A DNA stretch of 47,969 bases from an uncultured Alphaproteobacteria bacterium (GCA_903837555.1 CAILUV010000089.1:1-47969), one strand, 5' to 3'. Counted from the stretch's first letter, positions 8,413-17,645 are shown. The notes: generated by a model from the letters alone, not told the origin. Program-made: numbers and translations.

Positions 8413-9897
8413 ATGAGCGAGAACATCAAGACGCCCATCGAGTTCGCGCAGATCCAGGCGCAGACCCGCCGCCAGTTTCTTGGCTGGGGCATGGGCGGTC
8501 TTGGCGCGCTTTACATGAATGACGCAATGGCCGCCTCGGGCCACACGCTCGACCTGGCGCGCAATCCGTCCACCCCGCTGTCGGTCCTGCCGCCGCAGAT
8601 CAAGGCGAAGGTCAAACGGGTGATCTATCTGCATATGGGCGGCGCCCCCAGCCAGCTCGAACTGTTCGATCACAAGCCGATGCTGGCGCGGTTTCATGGC
8701 AAGCCTGCGCCCGAAGCCTTCCTGAAAGGCAAGCGTTTTGCCTTCATCTCGGGCATTCCCAAGCTGCTGGGTCCGATGTTCCCGTTCCATCAGGCGGGGA
8801 AGAGCGGCGCCTGGATCACCGACCGCCTGCCGCACTTGGAAAAATCCATCGACGATCTGTGCTTCATCAAGTCGATGCGCACCGACCAGTTCAACCATGC
8901 GCCGGCGCAGCTTCTGGTGCATACCGGCGATCCGCGCACTGGCCATGCCTCGCTGGGTTCCTGGGTAACGTATGGGCTGGGATCGGAAAACCAGAATCTG
9001 CCCGGCTTCATCGTGCTGATTTCGTCGGGCGGCATCACCGCCAATGCGGGCAAGCCGCTCTGGGGATCGGGCTATCTGCCCAGCGTCTATCAGGGCGTGC
9101 AATGCCGCTCGGCAGGCGAGCCGGTGCTGTATCTCGACAATCCCAAGGGCGTCAGCCGCGCCGAGCGCCGTCAGGTGCTGGATGCAGTGGAACAGATCAA
9201 CCGCCAGACCCATCGGGAGTACGGCAACCCCGAAACCGTGGCCCGTATTGCGCAGTATGAAATGGCCTTCCGCATGCAGCTGGAAGCCAGCGAGGCGATG
9301 GATATCCGCCGCGAGCCGCAAAAGGTGCTGGAGCGCTATGGCGCCCAGCCGGGTAAGACCAGCTATGCCAACAACTGCCTGGTGGCGAGGCGGCTGGCCG
9401 AGCGCGGCGTGCGCTTCATCCAGCTCTATCACTGGGGCTGGGATTCCCATGGTACGCCTACCGACGAGGGATTGAATGTGGGCCTGGTGGGGCGCGCGCG
9501 CGAAACCGACCAGCCCACCCAGGCGCTGCTAGCCGATCTGAAACAGCGCGGGCTCCTGGAAGATACGCTGGTGGTGTGGGGCGGTGAATTCGGCCGCACC
9601 CCAATGTGGGAGAATCGCGGCGGCCAGGAAATGGCCTTCATCGGCCGCGATCACCATCCCTCCTGTTTCACCATCTGGATGGCGGGCGGCGGCGTGAAGG
9701 CCGGCCTGACCCATGGCGAGACCGACGAGATGGGTTATGAGATCGTGCGCAATCCCGTCGAGGTGCGCGACCTGCATGCGACTATGCTGTATCTGCTGGG
9801 CTTCGATCACAGGAAGCTCAATTATCCCTACCAGGGGCTGGACCAGAAACTGACCGGCGTGAAGCCGGCCCGCATCGTTTCCGAAGTGCTGGCGTGA
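8413..9897 (+). CDS. Tat-exported DUF1501 protein (alkaline-phosphatase-like fold)
   Basis: This 494-residue protein belongs to the DUF1501 family, which is related to the alkaline phosphatase/sulfatase fold. The leader has a twin-arginine motif, TRRQFLGWGMGG, followed by a short hydrophobic stretch and AMAAS, predicting folded export. Family landmarks are VIYLHMGGAPSQLELFDHKP, FIKSMRTDQFNHAPAQL, YHWGWDSHG, VVWGGEFGRTP and GRDHHP; the conserved Asp and His residues could bind metal. In Planctomycetes DUF1501 genes very commonly sit next to DUF1549/DUF1553 genes, as here, implying a joint function that is still undefined. The start lies 4 bp after the upstream stop, so translation is probably coupled. 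Confidence 0.9.
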   Translation: MSENIKTPIEFAQIQAQTRRQFLGWGMGGLGALYMNDAMAASGHTLDLARNPSTPLSVLPPQIKAKVKRVIYLHMGGAPSQLELFDHKPMLARFHGKPAPEAFLKGKRFAFISGIPKLLGPMFPFHQAGKSGAWITDRLPHLEKSIDDLCFIKSMRTDQFNHAPAQLLVHTGDPRTGHASLGSWVTYGLGSENQNLPGFIVLISSGGITANAGKPLWGSGYLPSVYQGVQCRSAGEPVLYLDNPKGVSRAERRQVLDAVEQINRQTHREYGNPETVARIAQYEMAFRMQLEASEAMDIRREPQKVLERYGAQPGKTSYANNCLVARRLAERGVRFIQLYHWGWDSHGTPTDEGLNVGLVGRARETDQPTQALLADLKQRGLLEDTLVVWGGEFGRTPMWENRGGQEMAFIGRDHHPSCFTIWMAGGGVKAGLTHGETDEMGYEIVRNPVEVRDLHATMLYLLGFDHRKLNYPYQGLDQKLTGVKPARIVSEVLA

Positions 9898-9911
9898 CGG
9901 ACCGGTGATGC

Positions 9912-10853
9912 GTGAGTGATCGGCCGCGGTCTGCCCTCCTGTATTTTGCCTGCGTGATCCTTGTGACGGCGGCGGGCATCGCCACAGCCATGGCGCTTCG
10001 CCCCGCCTTCCGGCATCAGGTGCTGGATGTGGTGGGTCTTGCCGATGTGCCCCAGGCCGCGCCCGGTTCTTTTTACACGGCACGCGTCGCGCCGCTGTTC
10101 GAGGCGCGCTGCAACGGCTGCCATGGCGAAAAAATAGACCGTGGGCAGTTGCGCCTGGACACATTCGCGTTGCTGATGCGCGGCGGCAAGCATGGCGCGG
10201 TGATCGCGCCGGGCAGGGTGGAGGACAGCGAACTGTTCCGCCGCATCACCCTGCCGGAAAGCGACGAGCAGGCGATGCCCCCCAGCGGCAAGCCGCCATT
10301 GACCCAGGACGACATCATCGTGATCCGGTTGTGGATCGCGGCCGGTGCATCGGGGGCCATGCCGGTGCACGCCATCAAGAACGCGCCGAAACCGGTGGTG
10401 GAGATCAAAATCCGGGAAAACGATCCGGTGCAGGTCGCGCGCCAGCGTGCGCCGCTGACGGATACGGTGCGGCAATTGCAGGCGCGGTTCCCCGGGGCTC
10501 TCGAATATGTATCGCGCGACTCCGCCGATCTGGAGATTAGTGCATCGCTGGCTGGCAGTGCCTTCGGCGACGTTCAGCTTAGGGAATTCCTGCCGCTGAA
10601 GGACCGCATCTTGCGCGCCGATTTGTCCCGTACCGCCATTACCGACAATGCCGCGCCGGTGCTGGCGGCCATGTCCCGGCTTGAGGTGCTGCGCTTGGCG
10701 AATACCAATGTTTCCGCCACGACCGTGCAGGCGCTGGCGTCGCTCAAATCCTTGCGATCCCTCACCGTGACGGGAAACGCGGCCCCGCCGGCCGCAGTGG
10801 CGCCTTTGCGTCAGCGTGGCATCGCTGTTTATAGGGTTGATGATGTCCGCTGA
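9912..10853 (+). CDS. Membrane-anchored monoheme cytochrome c with leucine-rich repeats
   Basis: The protein is 313 residues from a GTG start; the only nearby upstream ATG runs into a stop after three codons. Residues 8-29 form an uncleaved anchor or signal helix. A PSCyt1-type cytochrome c domain follows, with C67-N-G-C70-H71 and a probable Met ligand in QAMPPSGKPPL. A linker leads to a C-terminal leucine-rich-repeat segment from about residue 225 (ILRADLSRTAITDNAAPVLA, then LEVLRLANTNVSATTVQALA). This cytochrome–LRR architecture is typical of Planctomycetes and related phyla. It overlaps the next gene, which supports cotranscription. It is a likely electron relay between the DUF1553 protein and the b-type cytochrome. 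Confidence 0.88.
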   Translation: MSDRPRSALLYFACVILVTAAGIATAMALRPAFRHQVLDVVGLADVPQAAPGSFYTARVAPLFEARCNGCHGEKIDRGQLRLDTFALLMRGGKHGAVIAPGRVEDSELFRRITLPESDEQAMPPSGKPPLTQDDIIVIRLWIAAGASGAMPVHAIKNAPKPVVEIKIRENDPVQVARQRAPLTDTVRQLQARFPGALEYVSRDSADLEISASLAGSAFGDVQLREFLPLKDRILRADLSRTAITDNAAPVLAAMSRLEVLRLANTNVSATTVQALASLKSLRSLTVTGNAAPPAAVAPLRQRGIAVYRVDDVR

Positions 10854-11514
10854 TCCGGAAAAGCAAGAGCATGTCCAGGTGTGGGACGCGCCCGTGCGGT
10901 TGTTCCACTGGGCCGTCGTAATCCTGATGCTGGTATCCTGGCTTAGCGCCGACCAGGGCTATATGCGGGTGCATCTGTGGTCCGGCCTAACGCTGCTTGC
11001 CTTGCTCGTTTTCCGTCTGGTCTGGGGCGTGATCGGCTCTTCCACCGCGCGCTTTGGCGACTTCCTGTATCCGCCCCGCAAGGTACTGGCGTATCTGCGC
11101 AGCCTTGCGGGCGCCAACAAGACCTTGTTTGCCGGCCACAATCCGGCTGGTGGCCTGATGGTGGTCGGGCTCATCGCCGTGCTGCTGCTGCAGGCTCTGA
11201 CCGGACTGTTTTCCAATGACGGGCTGCGTTTTCACGGCCCCCTGGCGCTGCTGGTCAGCGAAGAGACCTCGACCGGGATCACCGGCCTGCATGGGATGAT
11301 CTTCAATATAATCCTGGCACTGGTCTGGCTGCATGTGGTGGCAGTAGGCTTCTATCTGTTCGTTAAGGGCGACAATCTGATATTCCCAATGCTGACGGGA
11401 AAGAAGAAGCGTGCGCATGTGCCGGAAGGATGGACCATAAAACTGGTCCATCCTTTGATAGCACTGCTGGTGCTGATAGCCGCTGCCGGGCTGGTTTTCT
11501 GGCTGACTGTTTAG
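10840..11514 (+). CDS. Cytochrome b561 family membrane protein
   Basis: This 224-residue, four-helix integral membrane protein is the bacterial cytochrome b561/Ni-Fe hydrogenase b-type relative. Candidate heme ligands are the His residues in VRLFHWAVV, YMRVHLWSG, ITGLHGMIF and VWLHVVAVG. Such proteins move electrons between periplasmic cytochromes and the quinone pool. Two adjacent ATGs (10840 and 10843) are possible starts; both overlap the end of the cytochrome–LRR gene by 11-14 bp. Its place in the operon makes it the obvious membrane exit or entry point for electrons handled by the two c-type cytochromes upstream. Confidence 0.92.
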   Translation: MMSADPEKQEHVQVWDAPVRLFHWAVVILMLVSWLSADQGYMRVHLWSGLTLLALLVFRLVWGVIGSSTARFGDFLYPPRKVLAYLRSLAGANKTLFAGHNPAGGLMVVGLIAVLLLQALTGLFSNDGLRFHGPLALLVSEETSTGITGLHGMIFNIILALVWLHVVAVGFYLFVKGDNLIFPMLTGKKKRAHVPEGWTIKLVHPLIALLVLIAAAGLVFWLTV

Positions 11515-11526
11515 GAGACGCGGGTA

Positions 11527-12501
11527 ATGAAAAGAACAATGCTTGTCTGTGCCGTGCTTGCCGGCTCGTTGGCGATGACGGGCGCGAGCTGGGCGCAGAG
11601 TTTCACTATGACTTCGCCGGTGCTGACGCCGCCCGCCGGCATGGCCACCATAGGCGATTCCCATGGCGATATCGCGGTATCGCCTGCCGGCGAGATATAT
11701 GTGAGCGTGCAGGGCGGCGGTCATCCCGGCATCCAGGTCTATGGTGCGGACGGCCAGTATTTGCGCAATGTGCCCGGCGCCCCGGCCGACCTGCATGGCT
11801 TCATCATCGCGCGCGCCCCCGATGGCGCCCCCAATATCTATGGCGTCAGCCGGCTGGCGCAGGAGATCATCCAGATCGGGCTGGATGGCCGCAAGATTCT
11901 GACCATCCCGGCCTCCGCCATTCCGGCGCAATACAAGAAAGACGACAAACAGGCCATCAACCTGACCGGCATAGCGGTAGCGGCGGGTGGCGACATCTAT
12001 GTCACCGACGGTTACGGTCTGGATTTCATCCATCGCTTCGACAAGGACGGGAAGTATCTGGCGAGTTTCGGTGGAAAGGGCGCGCCGTGGAATTTCGACC
12101 TATGTCACAAGATCGTCATCGATCCCCGCTTCACCCCGGCTCGGCTGCTGTGCGCCGACCGCCGCAACAATCGCCTTGTGCATATGGAACTGGACGGCAA
12201 GGTTTTGGGGGTGTTCGCGGAAAACCTGCGCCTGCCCAGCGCACTGGCGGTACGCGGCGACGCGCTGGCGGTGGGGGAACTGCAAGGCCGTGTCACACTG
12301 CTGGACAAGGACGGCAAGGTGATCGCCCATATCGGCACCAACGAAAATGTCGATGAGATACGCACCAACAAAGCGCCGCCGGAAATCTGGAAGTCTGACC
12401 GCTTTTACGCCCCCCATGGCGTGGCTTATGATGCGGTCGGTGACCTTTGGGTGACTGAATTCAATCAGTGGGGCCGTGTTGTCAGAATACAAAGGAAGTA
12501 G
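11527..12501 (+). CDS. Exported NHL-type beta-propeller, last gene of the cytochrome operon
   Basis: This 324-residue protein has a clear signal peptide (MKRTMLVCAVLAGSLAMTGA, cleavage after SWAQ) and repeated propeller blades (GDIAVSPAGEIYVSV, GGDIYVTDGYG, HGVAYDAVGDLWVTEF). The start is preceded by AGGAGACGCGGGTA and lies 12 bp after the b561 stop, so it is the fifth cotranscribed gene. The C-terminal blade resembles the peptidylglycine-lyase-like propeller at 451-1800. No catalytic residues can be named. It may bind the substrate oxidised by the upstream cytochromes or act as a lactonase- or lyase-like enzyme; this is inference from context. Confidence 0.8.
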   Translation: MKRTMLVCAVLAGSLAMTGASWAQSFTMTSPVLTPPAGMATIGDSHGDIAVSPAGEIYVSVQGGGHPGIQVYGADGQYLRNVPGAPADLHGFIIARAPDGAPNIYGVSRLAQEIIQIGLDGRKILTIPASAIPAQYKKDDKQAINLTGIAVAAGGDIYVTDGYGLDFIHRFDKDGKYLASFGGKGAPWNFDLCHKIVIDPRFTPARLLCADRRNNRLVHMELDGKVLGVFAENLRLPSALAVRGDALAVGELQGRVTLLDKDGKVIAHIGTNENVDEIRTNKAPPEIWKSDRFYAPHGVAYDAVGDLWVTEFNQWGRVVRIQRK

Positions 12502-12669
12502 TCAACACAAAATAGAGAGTTGGCTTCAGCCACGGCGGTGCAGTAAATGAATTCCGCTGCGACGCGCAGTCTTGGGCTGGCTGGCGGTAGCGGCTGTTTG
12601 CGAAAGGGCGGTTTAAGCGTGAATAAACATGCCCTGTCTGCAGGGGCTGGGAGGCATGCTGCGGTTTTA

Positions 12670-12692
12670 GCACCCGCCAAAATGGTGGGTGC
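12670..12692. terminator. Hairpin between convergent genes
   Basis: A 10-bp stem with one G-U pair (GCACCCGCCA / TGGTGGGTGC) and a 3-base loop lies between the end of the cytochrome operon and the convergent enolase-superfamily gene, just past the latter's stop. No strong U-tract follows on either strand, so it is only a possible terminator. Confidence 0.4.
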
Positions 12693-12706
12693 TGCGTCTA
12701 TATCGG

Positions 12707-13924
12707 TCACACGGCGTACTTTGCTGCGATCTTTTCGTTGATAGAATAGCCTATGCCCGGTTGATCCGGCAGGATCAATGATCCTTGGTCCACTCGCTCG
12801 GGCGGATTGACTAGTTCTGCGCGCCAAGGAACTTCACCGAACGAAAATTCCAGAATCTCGAAATTTGGCGCTGTCACCGCGACATGGGCGGCCGTGGCAT
12901 TGCCGACCGGGCTGGCGGGGCCGTGCGGTGACATCATCAGTCCGGCACCTTCGGCCATGGCCGCTATCTTCTTCAATTCCAGCATGCCGCCGGTGTATTT
13001 GACATCGGGCATCACAATGTCGGCCGCCTTGGCCTGGATATAGGGATAGAAACCGTGAACGCCCTGTATCGATTCGCCGCCCGCAGTCGGCATCTTCGCC
13101 GCATTGTTGATAGCCGCCAGATTTGTCAGCGGCTGGGCCGGGCAAACCTCTTCCAGCCAGTATAAATCCAGCGGTTCGAAACGCTTTGCCAGATCGAGTC
13201 CGTCTTCCAATCCGAAATTACTATGGGCATCCACCAGCAGATCACGCCCGGGGCCGATGACGTCGCGGACGGCTTTTGCGCAATCCAGTCCCAACTGTGT
13301 AGAAGCTTCGCGCTTGGTCCGGTCGGCCGCATCGCGGGGCATACCGTCGAACGATGCCAGCTTTATGGCGTCGAAGCCGGCGTCGACGGCGCGCTGGGCA
13401 TTGGCCGCGAAACCGTCTGGCGAACGCTCGTCGGTTGACCGATTGATGTTAGCATACAAACGAATACGTTGCTGAATACGGCCTCCAAACAGGTCGTGGG
13501 CAGGCAGGCCTAAAGCCTTTCCCTGAAGATCCCACATGCACTGCTCGAATCCGCTCGCTGCGACGACTGCCGGGGTGAGACGGGAAATGCCTCCATTCTG
13601 CGCCCGGATCGAAGCGGCGGCGCGGCGGAACCACTCAATGTCGAAGACGCTGCGGCCACGCATCAAATCCAGATATTGTTTCAGAAAGGCGATGCATTGC
13701 GCATCATTTGGGCTGTGAGAGGCATCGCCCAAACCCGTCAAGCCGCTGGCGGTCTTCAAGCGCGGCAACAGCCAATTTCCCCGGCGATTGACGCGGACAT
13801 GCGTGAGCTCAATGTCGGAAATCGCGAGCCTGGCGTGGTCTTTCTCTGCCGCGCGCACCAAATCGGGCGCCAACATAAACGGCGCGGCAATCATTCCCTT
13901 AAGTGCGGATCGTCTTTGGATCAT
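12707..13924 (-). CDS. Enolase-superfamily sugar-acid dehydratase-like protein with RR leader
   Basis: This 405-residue protein is of the mandelate racemase/muconate lactonizing subgroup. The N-terminal capping domain is followed by a barrel with metal ligands in LLVDAHSNFG, YWLEEVCPA and AGGESI, and a catalytic His in MSPHGPASPVG. The D-x-H after the second barrel strand, and a single Lys in FDAIKLASF where racemases have K-x-K, point to an acid-sugar dehydratase of galactonate or mannonate type rather than a racemase. The leader IQRRSALKGMIAAPFML with AAEK looks like a Tat signal, which is unusual because most family members are cytosolic. It is followed on the same strand by the sequence leading to a bicupin gene, so both may serve sugar-acid use. 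Confidence 0.85.
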   Translation of the reverse strand: MIQRRSALKGMIAAPFMLAPDLVRAAEKDHARLAISDIELTHVRVNRRGNWLLPRLKTASGLTGLGDASHSPNDAQCIAFLKQYLDLMRGRSVFDIEWFRRAAASIRAQNGGISRLTPAVVAASGFEQCMWDLQGKALGLPAHDLFGGRIQQRIRLYANINRSTDERSPDGFAANAQRAVDAGFDAIKLASFDGMPRDAADRTKREASTQLGLDCAKAVRDVIGPGRDLLVDAHSNFGLEDGLDLAKRFEPLDLYWLEEVCPAQPLTNLAAINNAAKMPTAGGESIQGVHGFYPYIQAKAADIVMPDVKYTGGMLELKKIAAMAEGAGLMMSPHGPASPVGNATAAHVAVTAPNFEILEFSFGEVPWRAELVNPPERVDQGSLILPDQPGIGYSINEKIAAKYAV

Positions 13925-13972
13925 GTTTAATCCTAGCCTGAAATGTCGATGGTGATACTCCGCCAGGCTGCG

Positions 13973-14905
13973 TTACTTCGGCTCAAAGTTATGCAGGATA
14001 GGCGGTCTCGGGTTGATGGGTATGCGGGTCGAGATCGGCGAGTTGGGACTGTTGGTGGCGCGATGCCAGCGTCCCTTGGCAGCGGTCACGACATCGCCCT
14101 GATCGGCCTCGAAATAGGGAAAGCCTTCAATCTTGTAGCCCAGCTTGCCTTCCATGATGAACCAGAACTCCGCCGCATCGATGTGAAAGTGGCCCTTCTG
14201 GGTGTCGGGCGGTACCGGCACGCCAGGCCCGCGCACCAGGTTTGCCGTGAAATGATCATCGCGAACGAAGGGGCCGCCAATCTTCTTGCCGTCCGCGACA
14301 TTCTTCAGGAAGTCGAAATAAACGGGGTTGGTGTCGCGGTCCGCCCAGGCGCCGGGTGTGCCTGTGGCCTTGACATAAACCCGGCCAGGCACTGGCGTGG
14401 GTATTTCGGACGCGGGATAGAGCAGCGGCGCGCCAGCCTGGCGGACTTCAAAGCGCAGCGAAGGCGCGTCGCCCACGGTTTCCAGCATGTAGATATGCCG
14501 GGCCGGTACATTGACCATGAAGCCCTTGGAGGCGGTGAAAGGCGCAGTGCCTTCGATCGTCACGCGGATCGCGCCAGACTGGACGATGAAGATCATGCGG
14601 TCATCGGCAAAGAACTGGCGCTTGGTCTTCCCACCAGCTCCCATCGAGATGTAATCGGCTTCCTGATCCTCGTTGCGGACAAGTGGTTGTATCCAGTCCG
14701 GCTTTCCGCGATGTGCGGCCAGAATATCTGAGAGTTTCCAATGGACTTTGTTTGGCGCGATATAGGGCGTGAGCTTTTCGGGCTTCGCCGCCCAGTATTC
14801 CCCAGACATACGCGCGGGTGAGGGAGGCTGGACCGGTGCTTGTGCTGCAGCCGACCCTGAAAGCGCAATTGCTGCAACGCAGAAAAATCGGAAGCTGATC
14901 TTCAT
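13973..14905 (-). CDS. Exported bicupin protein
   Basis: This 310-residue protein has a signal peptide (MKISFRFFCVAAIALSGSAA, cleavage at AQA) and two cupin-like halves. The first half (about 90-160) carries a recognisable beta core but few metal ligands. The second half contains GHFHIDAAEFWFIMEGKL and a later GRWHRATN, the H-x-H, Glu and His set expected for a metal-binding cupin. It is a plausible periplasmic isomerase, dioxygenase or binding protein; the substrate is unknown. It lies upstream of the dehydratase on the same strand with a 48-bp gap and is divergent from the PhoD-like gene. Confidence 0.8.
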   Translation of the reverse strand: MKISFRFFCVAAIALSGSAAAQAPVQPPSPARMSGEYWAAKPEKLTPYIAPNKVHWKLSDILAAHRGKPDWIQPLVRNEDQEADYISMGAGGKTKRQFFADDRMIFIVQSGAIRVTIEGTAPFTASKGFMVNVPARHIYMLETVGDAPSLRFEVRQAGAPLLYPASEIPTPVPGRVYVKATGTPGAWADRDTNPVYFDFLKNVADGKKIGGPFVRDDHFTANLVRGPGVPVPPDTQKGHFHIDAAEFWFIMEGKLGYKIEGFPYFEADQGDVVTAAKGRWHRATNSPNSPISTRIPINPRPPILHNFEPK

Positions 14906-14941
14906 TATATCTCTCCGTAATCTGAAACCGGGTCGTTCAAG

Positions 14942-14961
14942 ACAATATCATTTGCTATTGT
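14942..14961. promoter_or_regulatory. Inverted repeat ACAATA-N8-TATTGT in a divergent promoter
   Basis: Six-bp arms lie in the 87-bp gap between the divergent bicupin and PhoD-like genes. AT-rich symmetry in a GC-rich genome suggests a regulator site or overlapping -10 elements. The call rests on position only. Confidence 0.3.
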
Positions 14962-14992
14962 AACCCATGCGACGGGCAATTGGTGAGGGATC

Positions 14993-16618
14993 ATGACGAC
15001 GCGGCGGGATTTTCTGGCTGGTGCGAGTTCGGCGGGCCTTTCTTCTGCCCTCCCTTCCGGCGCCGCGGCGCAGGCCTCCGCCGCGCAAGCGGGACAGTGG
15101 GATCAGGGCCGGCTCTTGCATCTGTTGCCTACCGTCAGTCACAATCGCTTTCTCCTCAAGGCGTCATTTGATGGCGCTCTCGATTCTGTGCCGGAGCTCA
15201 TGGCGGGAAGTGTTCGGGTGCGCGGCCAGAAGAACACCGCAAGGGGGGACTTCTGGCAGTTCGATGTGCCGGGGCTTGAGCCAGGCACACCTTACCGCTT
15301 GTCCTTGACCGGCGGCGATGGCCGGGCCCTGTGCGAGCCGTGGCAGCTCTCGACCTTTCCGGCCCCCAATGCCTTGCCGTCCCGGTTCAAACTGATGATT
15401 TACACCTGCGCGGGCGGACACGATGCGTTCAATGCCGGCCTGCCCGACGGGAAGACTGCCTTTTTGCCGGCGGCGCTGCGCCGTCGGCTGCTGATGCGCG
15501 GACTGTCTTTCGGGCCCGACGCCATTGTTGCTATCGGTGATCATGTCTATTGGGATTTGCGGGCGCCGCGATTGTCGAAAACGCTCGGCGCGGACCCAAA
15601 AGCCATTGCCTATGCCGGCACCTTTGATCGCGCACAACCTGTGTTCGGTGGCCAGAACGAAGTCACCTTGCGCCGGGCTGCCGGTCCGCAAATCGTGCCC
15701 TTGTATGGCGCCCTGTGCCGCTCGACGCCGGTCTTTTTCATTACGGATGACCACGACTATTTCGACAATGACGAAGCGACGGACGAGGCTGTGACCTTTC
15801 CGCCCGATCCTTTCATGATCAATCTCGCGCGGGCGACCCGCCAGCTCTACTATCCAGAATTTCTTCCCGACCTGAACCGCCCGGCGGGCCTTCCGGGGGC
15901 ATCGGCTGGCGACCGGGCACCGGGCGTGGCGGAGGCGTTTGGAACGCTGCGGTATGGGCGGCTGGCGGAACTGCTGCTCTATGATGTTCGCCGCACCATG
16001 ACCTTGGGGGGCCCCACAGCCGTTTTTCTCCACGACACGACCGAAAGCTGGCTCAAGGCGCGCATGGCGGCACGTGACGTCGTGCATGTTCTGAATGTGC
16101 CCTCAAATCCGCCGGGCTGGAGTGCAGGCAAATGGGGTGAATGGTACCCCGACATTCTGGGGGTCGACGGCAAGCTGACAACCGCCGTAACCAAGCCCTA
16201 CTGGCAGCAAGGCTGGCTCCGCCAGCATGACAGGCTGATGGCCGCCATCTCCGGGATGCCGGGCCGGATACCGCTCATTATCAGTGGAGACCTCCATGCC
16301 ATCGCCGAAGGTCGCATGCTTCGCAGCGGGGCACTGGATCTGAGCAAGAACCCCGTGGTGACGGCGCTTTCGGGGCCGCTTGGCGCCGGCGACATGCTTT
16401 GGCCATCGGCGTTTCGCGGCGTCGGCGCCACGCCGCCGTCGCATCTGACCATGCAGGAGAACCTGAAGCCGCTAGAAGAGCACGGCTTCCTCATCGTCGA
16501 TTTTACGCCGGAGGATATCACGCTCAACTTCTTCCGCTTCAATCCCCATCAGCAGACTCCGAGTGATATCGACGAGCTCAAACCATTTCGCGTGACGAAA
16601 TTGGTGCGGCCGGCCTGA
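14993..16618 (+). CDS. Tat-exported PhoD-like metallophosphoesterase
   Basis: This 541-residue protein has a classic Tat leader (TTRRDFLAGASSAGLSSALP). A fibronectin-like N-terminal part ends at about residue 125. The metallophosphatase core of the PhoD family follows: YTCAGGHDAF, AIGDHVYWD, ITDDHDYFDND and ISGDLHAIAEG supply the Asp, His and Asn metal ligands. PhoD-type enzymes are periplasmic phosphodiesterases or alkaline phosphatases using calcium and iron. Divergence from standard PhoD (GDHVYWD in place of GDYIYE) leaves the substrate open. It is monocistronic as far as can be seen, divergent from the bicupin. Confidence 0.88.
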   Translation: MTTRRDFLAGASSAGLSSALPSGAAAQASAAQAGQWDQGRLLHLLPTVSHNRFLLKASFDGALDSVPELMAGSVRVRGQKNTARGDFWQFDVPGLEPGTPYRLSLTGGDGRALCEPWQLSTFPAPNALPSRFKLMIYTCAGGHDAFNAGLPDGKTAFLPAALRRRLLMRGLSFGPDAIVAIGDHVYWDLRAPRLSKTLGADPKAIAYAGTFDRAQPVFGGQNEVTLRRAAGPQIVPLYGALCRSTPVFFITDDHDYFDNDEATDEAVTFPPDPFMINLARATRQLYYPEFLPDLNRPAGLPGASAGDRAPGVAEAFGTLRYGRLAELLLYDVRRTMTLGGPTAVFLHDTTESWLKARMAARDVVHVLNVPSNPPGWSAGKWGEWYPDILGVDGKLTTAVTKPYWQQGWLRQHDRLMAAISGMPGRIPLIISGDLHAIAEGRMLRSGALDLSKNPVVTALSGPLGAGDMLWPSAFRGVGATPPSHLTMQENLKPLEEHGFLIVDFTPEDITLNFFRFNPHQQTPSDIDELKPFRVTKLVRPA

Positions 16619-16748
16619 GAGGGGGCTCGGGTCGGTAGCGAGGCGGGAGCAACCACCCCGGTGTATAATAATTATGTTTCCAATGAGATAGGGTAGCCCG
16701 CGACGGATAGTTCCATAACGTCACCTTAAAAAAGAAGGATTTGCGGTC

Positions 16749-17498
16749 GTGAAAAAAGCCACCGTTCTTTTCTTGTCCGGCTCCCTCGCAATCACGACGG
16801 CTGCGCCCGTATTGGCGCAGGCCCAGAGATCCGGTCTTGCTCCTGTCCCAGTCTACGAGGTGCATCGCGCCAGAACTGCGCCGCGCATCGACGGCGAGCT
16901 CAACGATGCCACTTGGCAAGCGGCCAAGCCGGTGACCTTCGTCTTCCCCTGGGCCGACCAGACCGGCAAGAAGCAGAAGACCGTTGCCCGGCTGACGTGG
17001 GATAACGACAATCTCTATGTGGCCTACGCGTGTGAAGATAGCGACATTGTCGCGGTGCATACTCAGCCTGACGACCCAACCTACAAGGACGATGCTGTCG
17101 AAATCTTTATTGCTCCGGCGGGTGTCAAGAACTTGTACCTGGGCCTTGAAATGAATGCCCGCGCTGTACTGTATGACTATCTTTACCCGTTTCCCCAGCG
17201 CTTGATAAAGAACTACAACCTGCGGGGCGTGCAAGTGGCCGTTTCGATCAATGGCACGCTCAGCGTTACCGGAGACCAGGACGAAGGCTGGAACCTTGAG
17301 GTGGCGATTCCGTGGCGCGCTTTTTCCGATCTAACAGATAACCCTGTTCCCAGGATCGGCGACCGGTGGATCGCGAATATGAATCGCTGGGATGGCACGG
17401 AGCCCAACCGCCGGCTTTCACAATGGTCGGATTCGGGGATGGTGAAGCCGAACCCGCATTTTCCGGACCGCTTCGGTCAGCTGCTGTTTGTGGAATAG
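16749..17498 (+). CDS. Exported CBM9-like carbohydrate-binding protein
   Basis: The protein is 249 residues from a GTG start with AGGA nine bases upstream. The signal peptide is KKATVLFLSGSLAITTAAPV with LAQA cleavage. The whole mature protein matches the family 9-like carbohydrate-binding/DOMON fold: APRIDGELNDATWQAA, then LTWDNDNLYVAYACEDSDI, DDAVEIFIAP, GWNLEVAIPW and WIANMNRWDG. These proteins bind sugars or hemes; none of the catalytic modules usually fused to CBM9 is present. It probably works with the neighbouring periplasmic sugar enzymes. Confidence 0.85.
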   Translation: MKKATVLFLSGSLAITTAAPVLAQAQRSGLAPVPVYEVHRARTAPRIDGELNDATWQAAKPVTFVFPWADQTGKKQKTVARLTWDNDNLYVAYACEDSDIVAVHTQPDDPTYKDDAVEIFIAPAGVKNLYLGLEMNARAVLYDYLYPFPQRLIKNYNLRGVQVAVSINGTLSVTGDQDEGWNLEVAIPWRAFSDLTDNPVPRIGDRWIANMNRWDGTEPNRRLSQWSDSGMVKPNPHFPDRFGQLLFVE

Positions 17499-17645
17499 AG
17501 TTTGGCTGGTTAGCCGAAGCGTGCCCCTTCACATTCCAGCCGCTGATGATGGAGACGAGCAGCTTGTAACCCTGAATAATGACCTGCCCGGCTCTTTTTT
17601 GTACCAAGCGAATTGATAGAAATTGGCTTGGAAAGTAGCTTTGAC

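Noticed and set aside
12760-12785. TGATCC and GGATCA words resembling RpoE promoter elements
   Set aside because: They lie inside the coding end of the enolase-superfamily gene, with no suitable -10 and no gene downstream.
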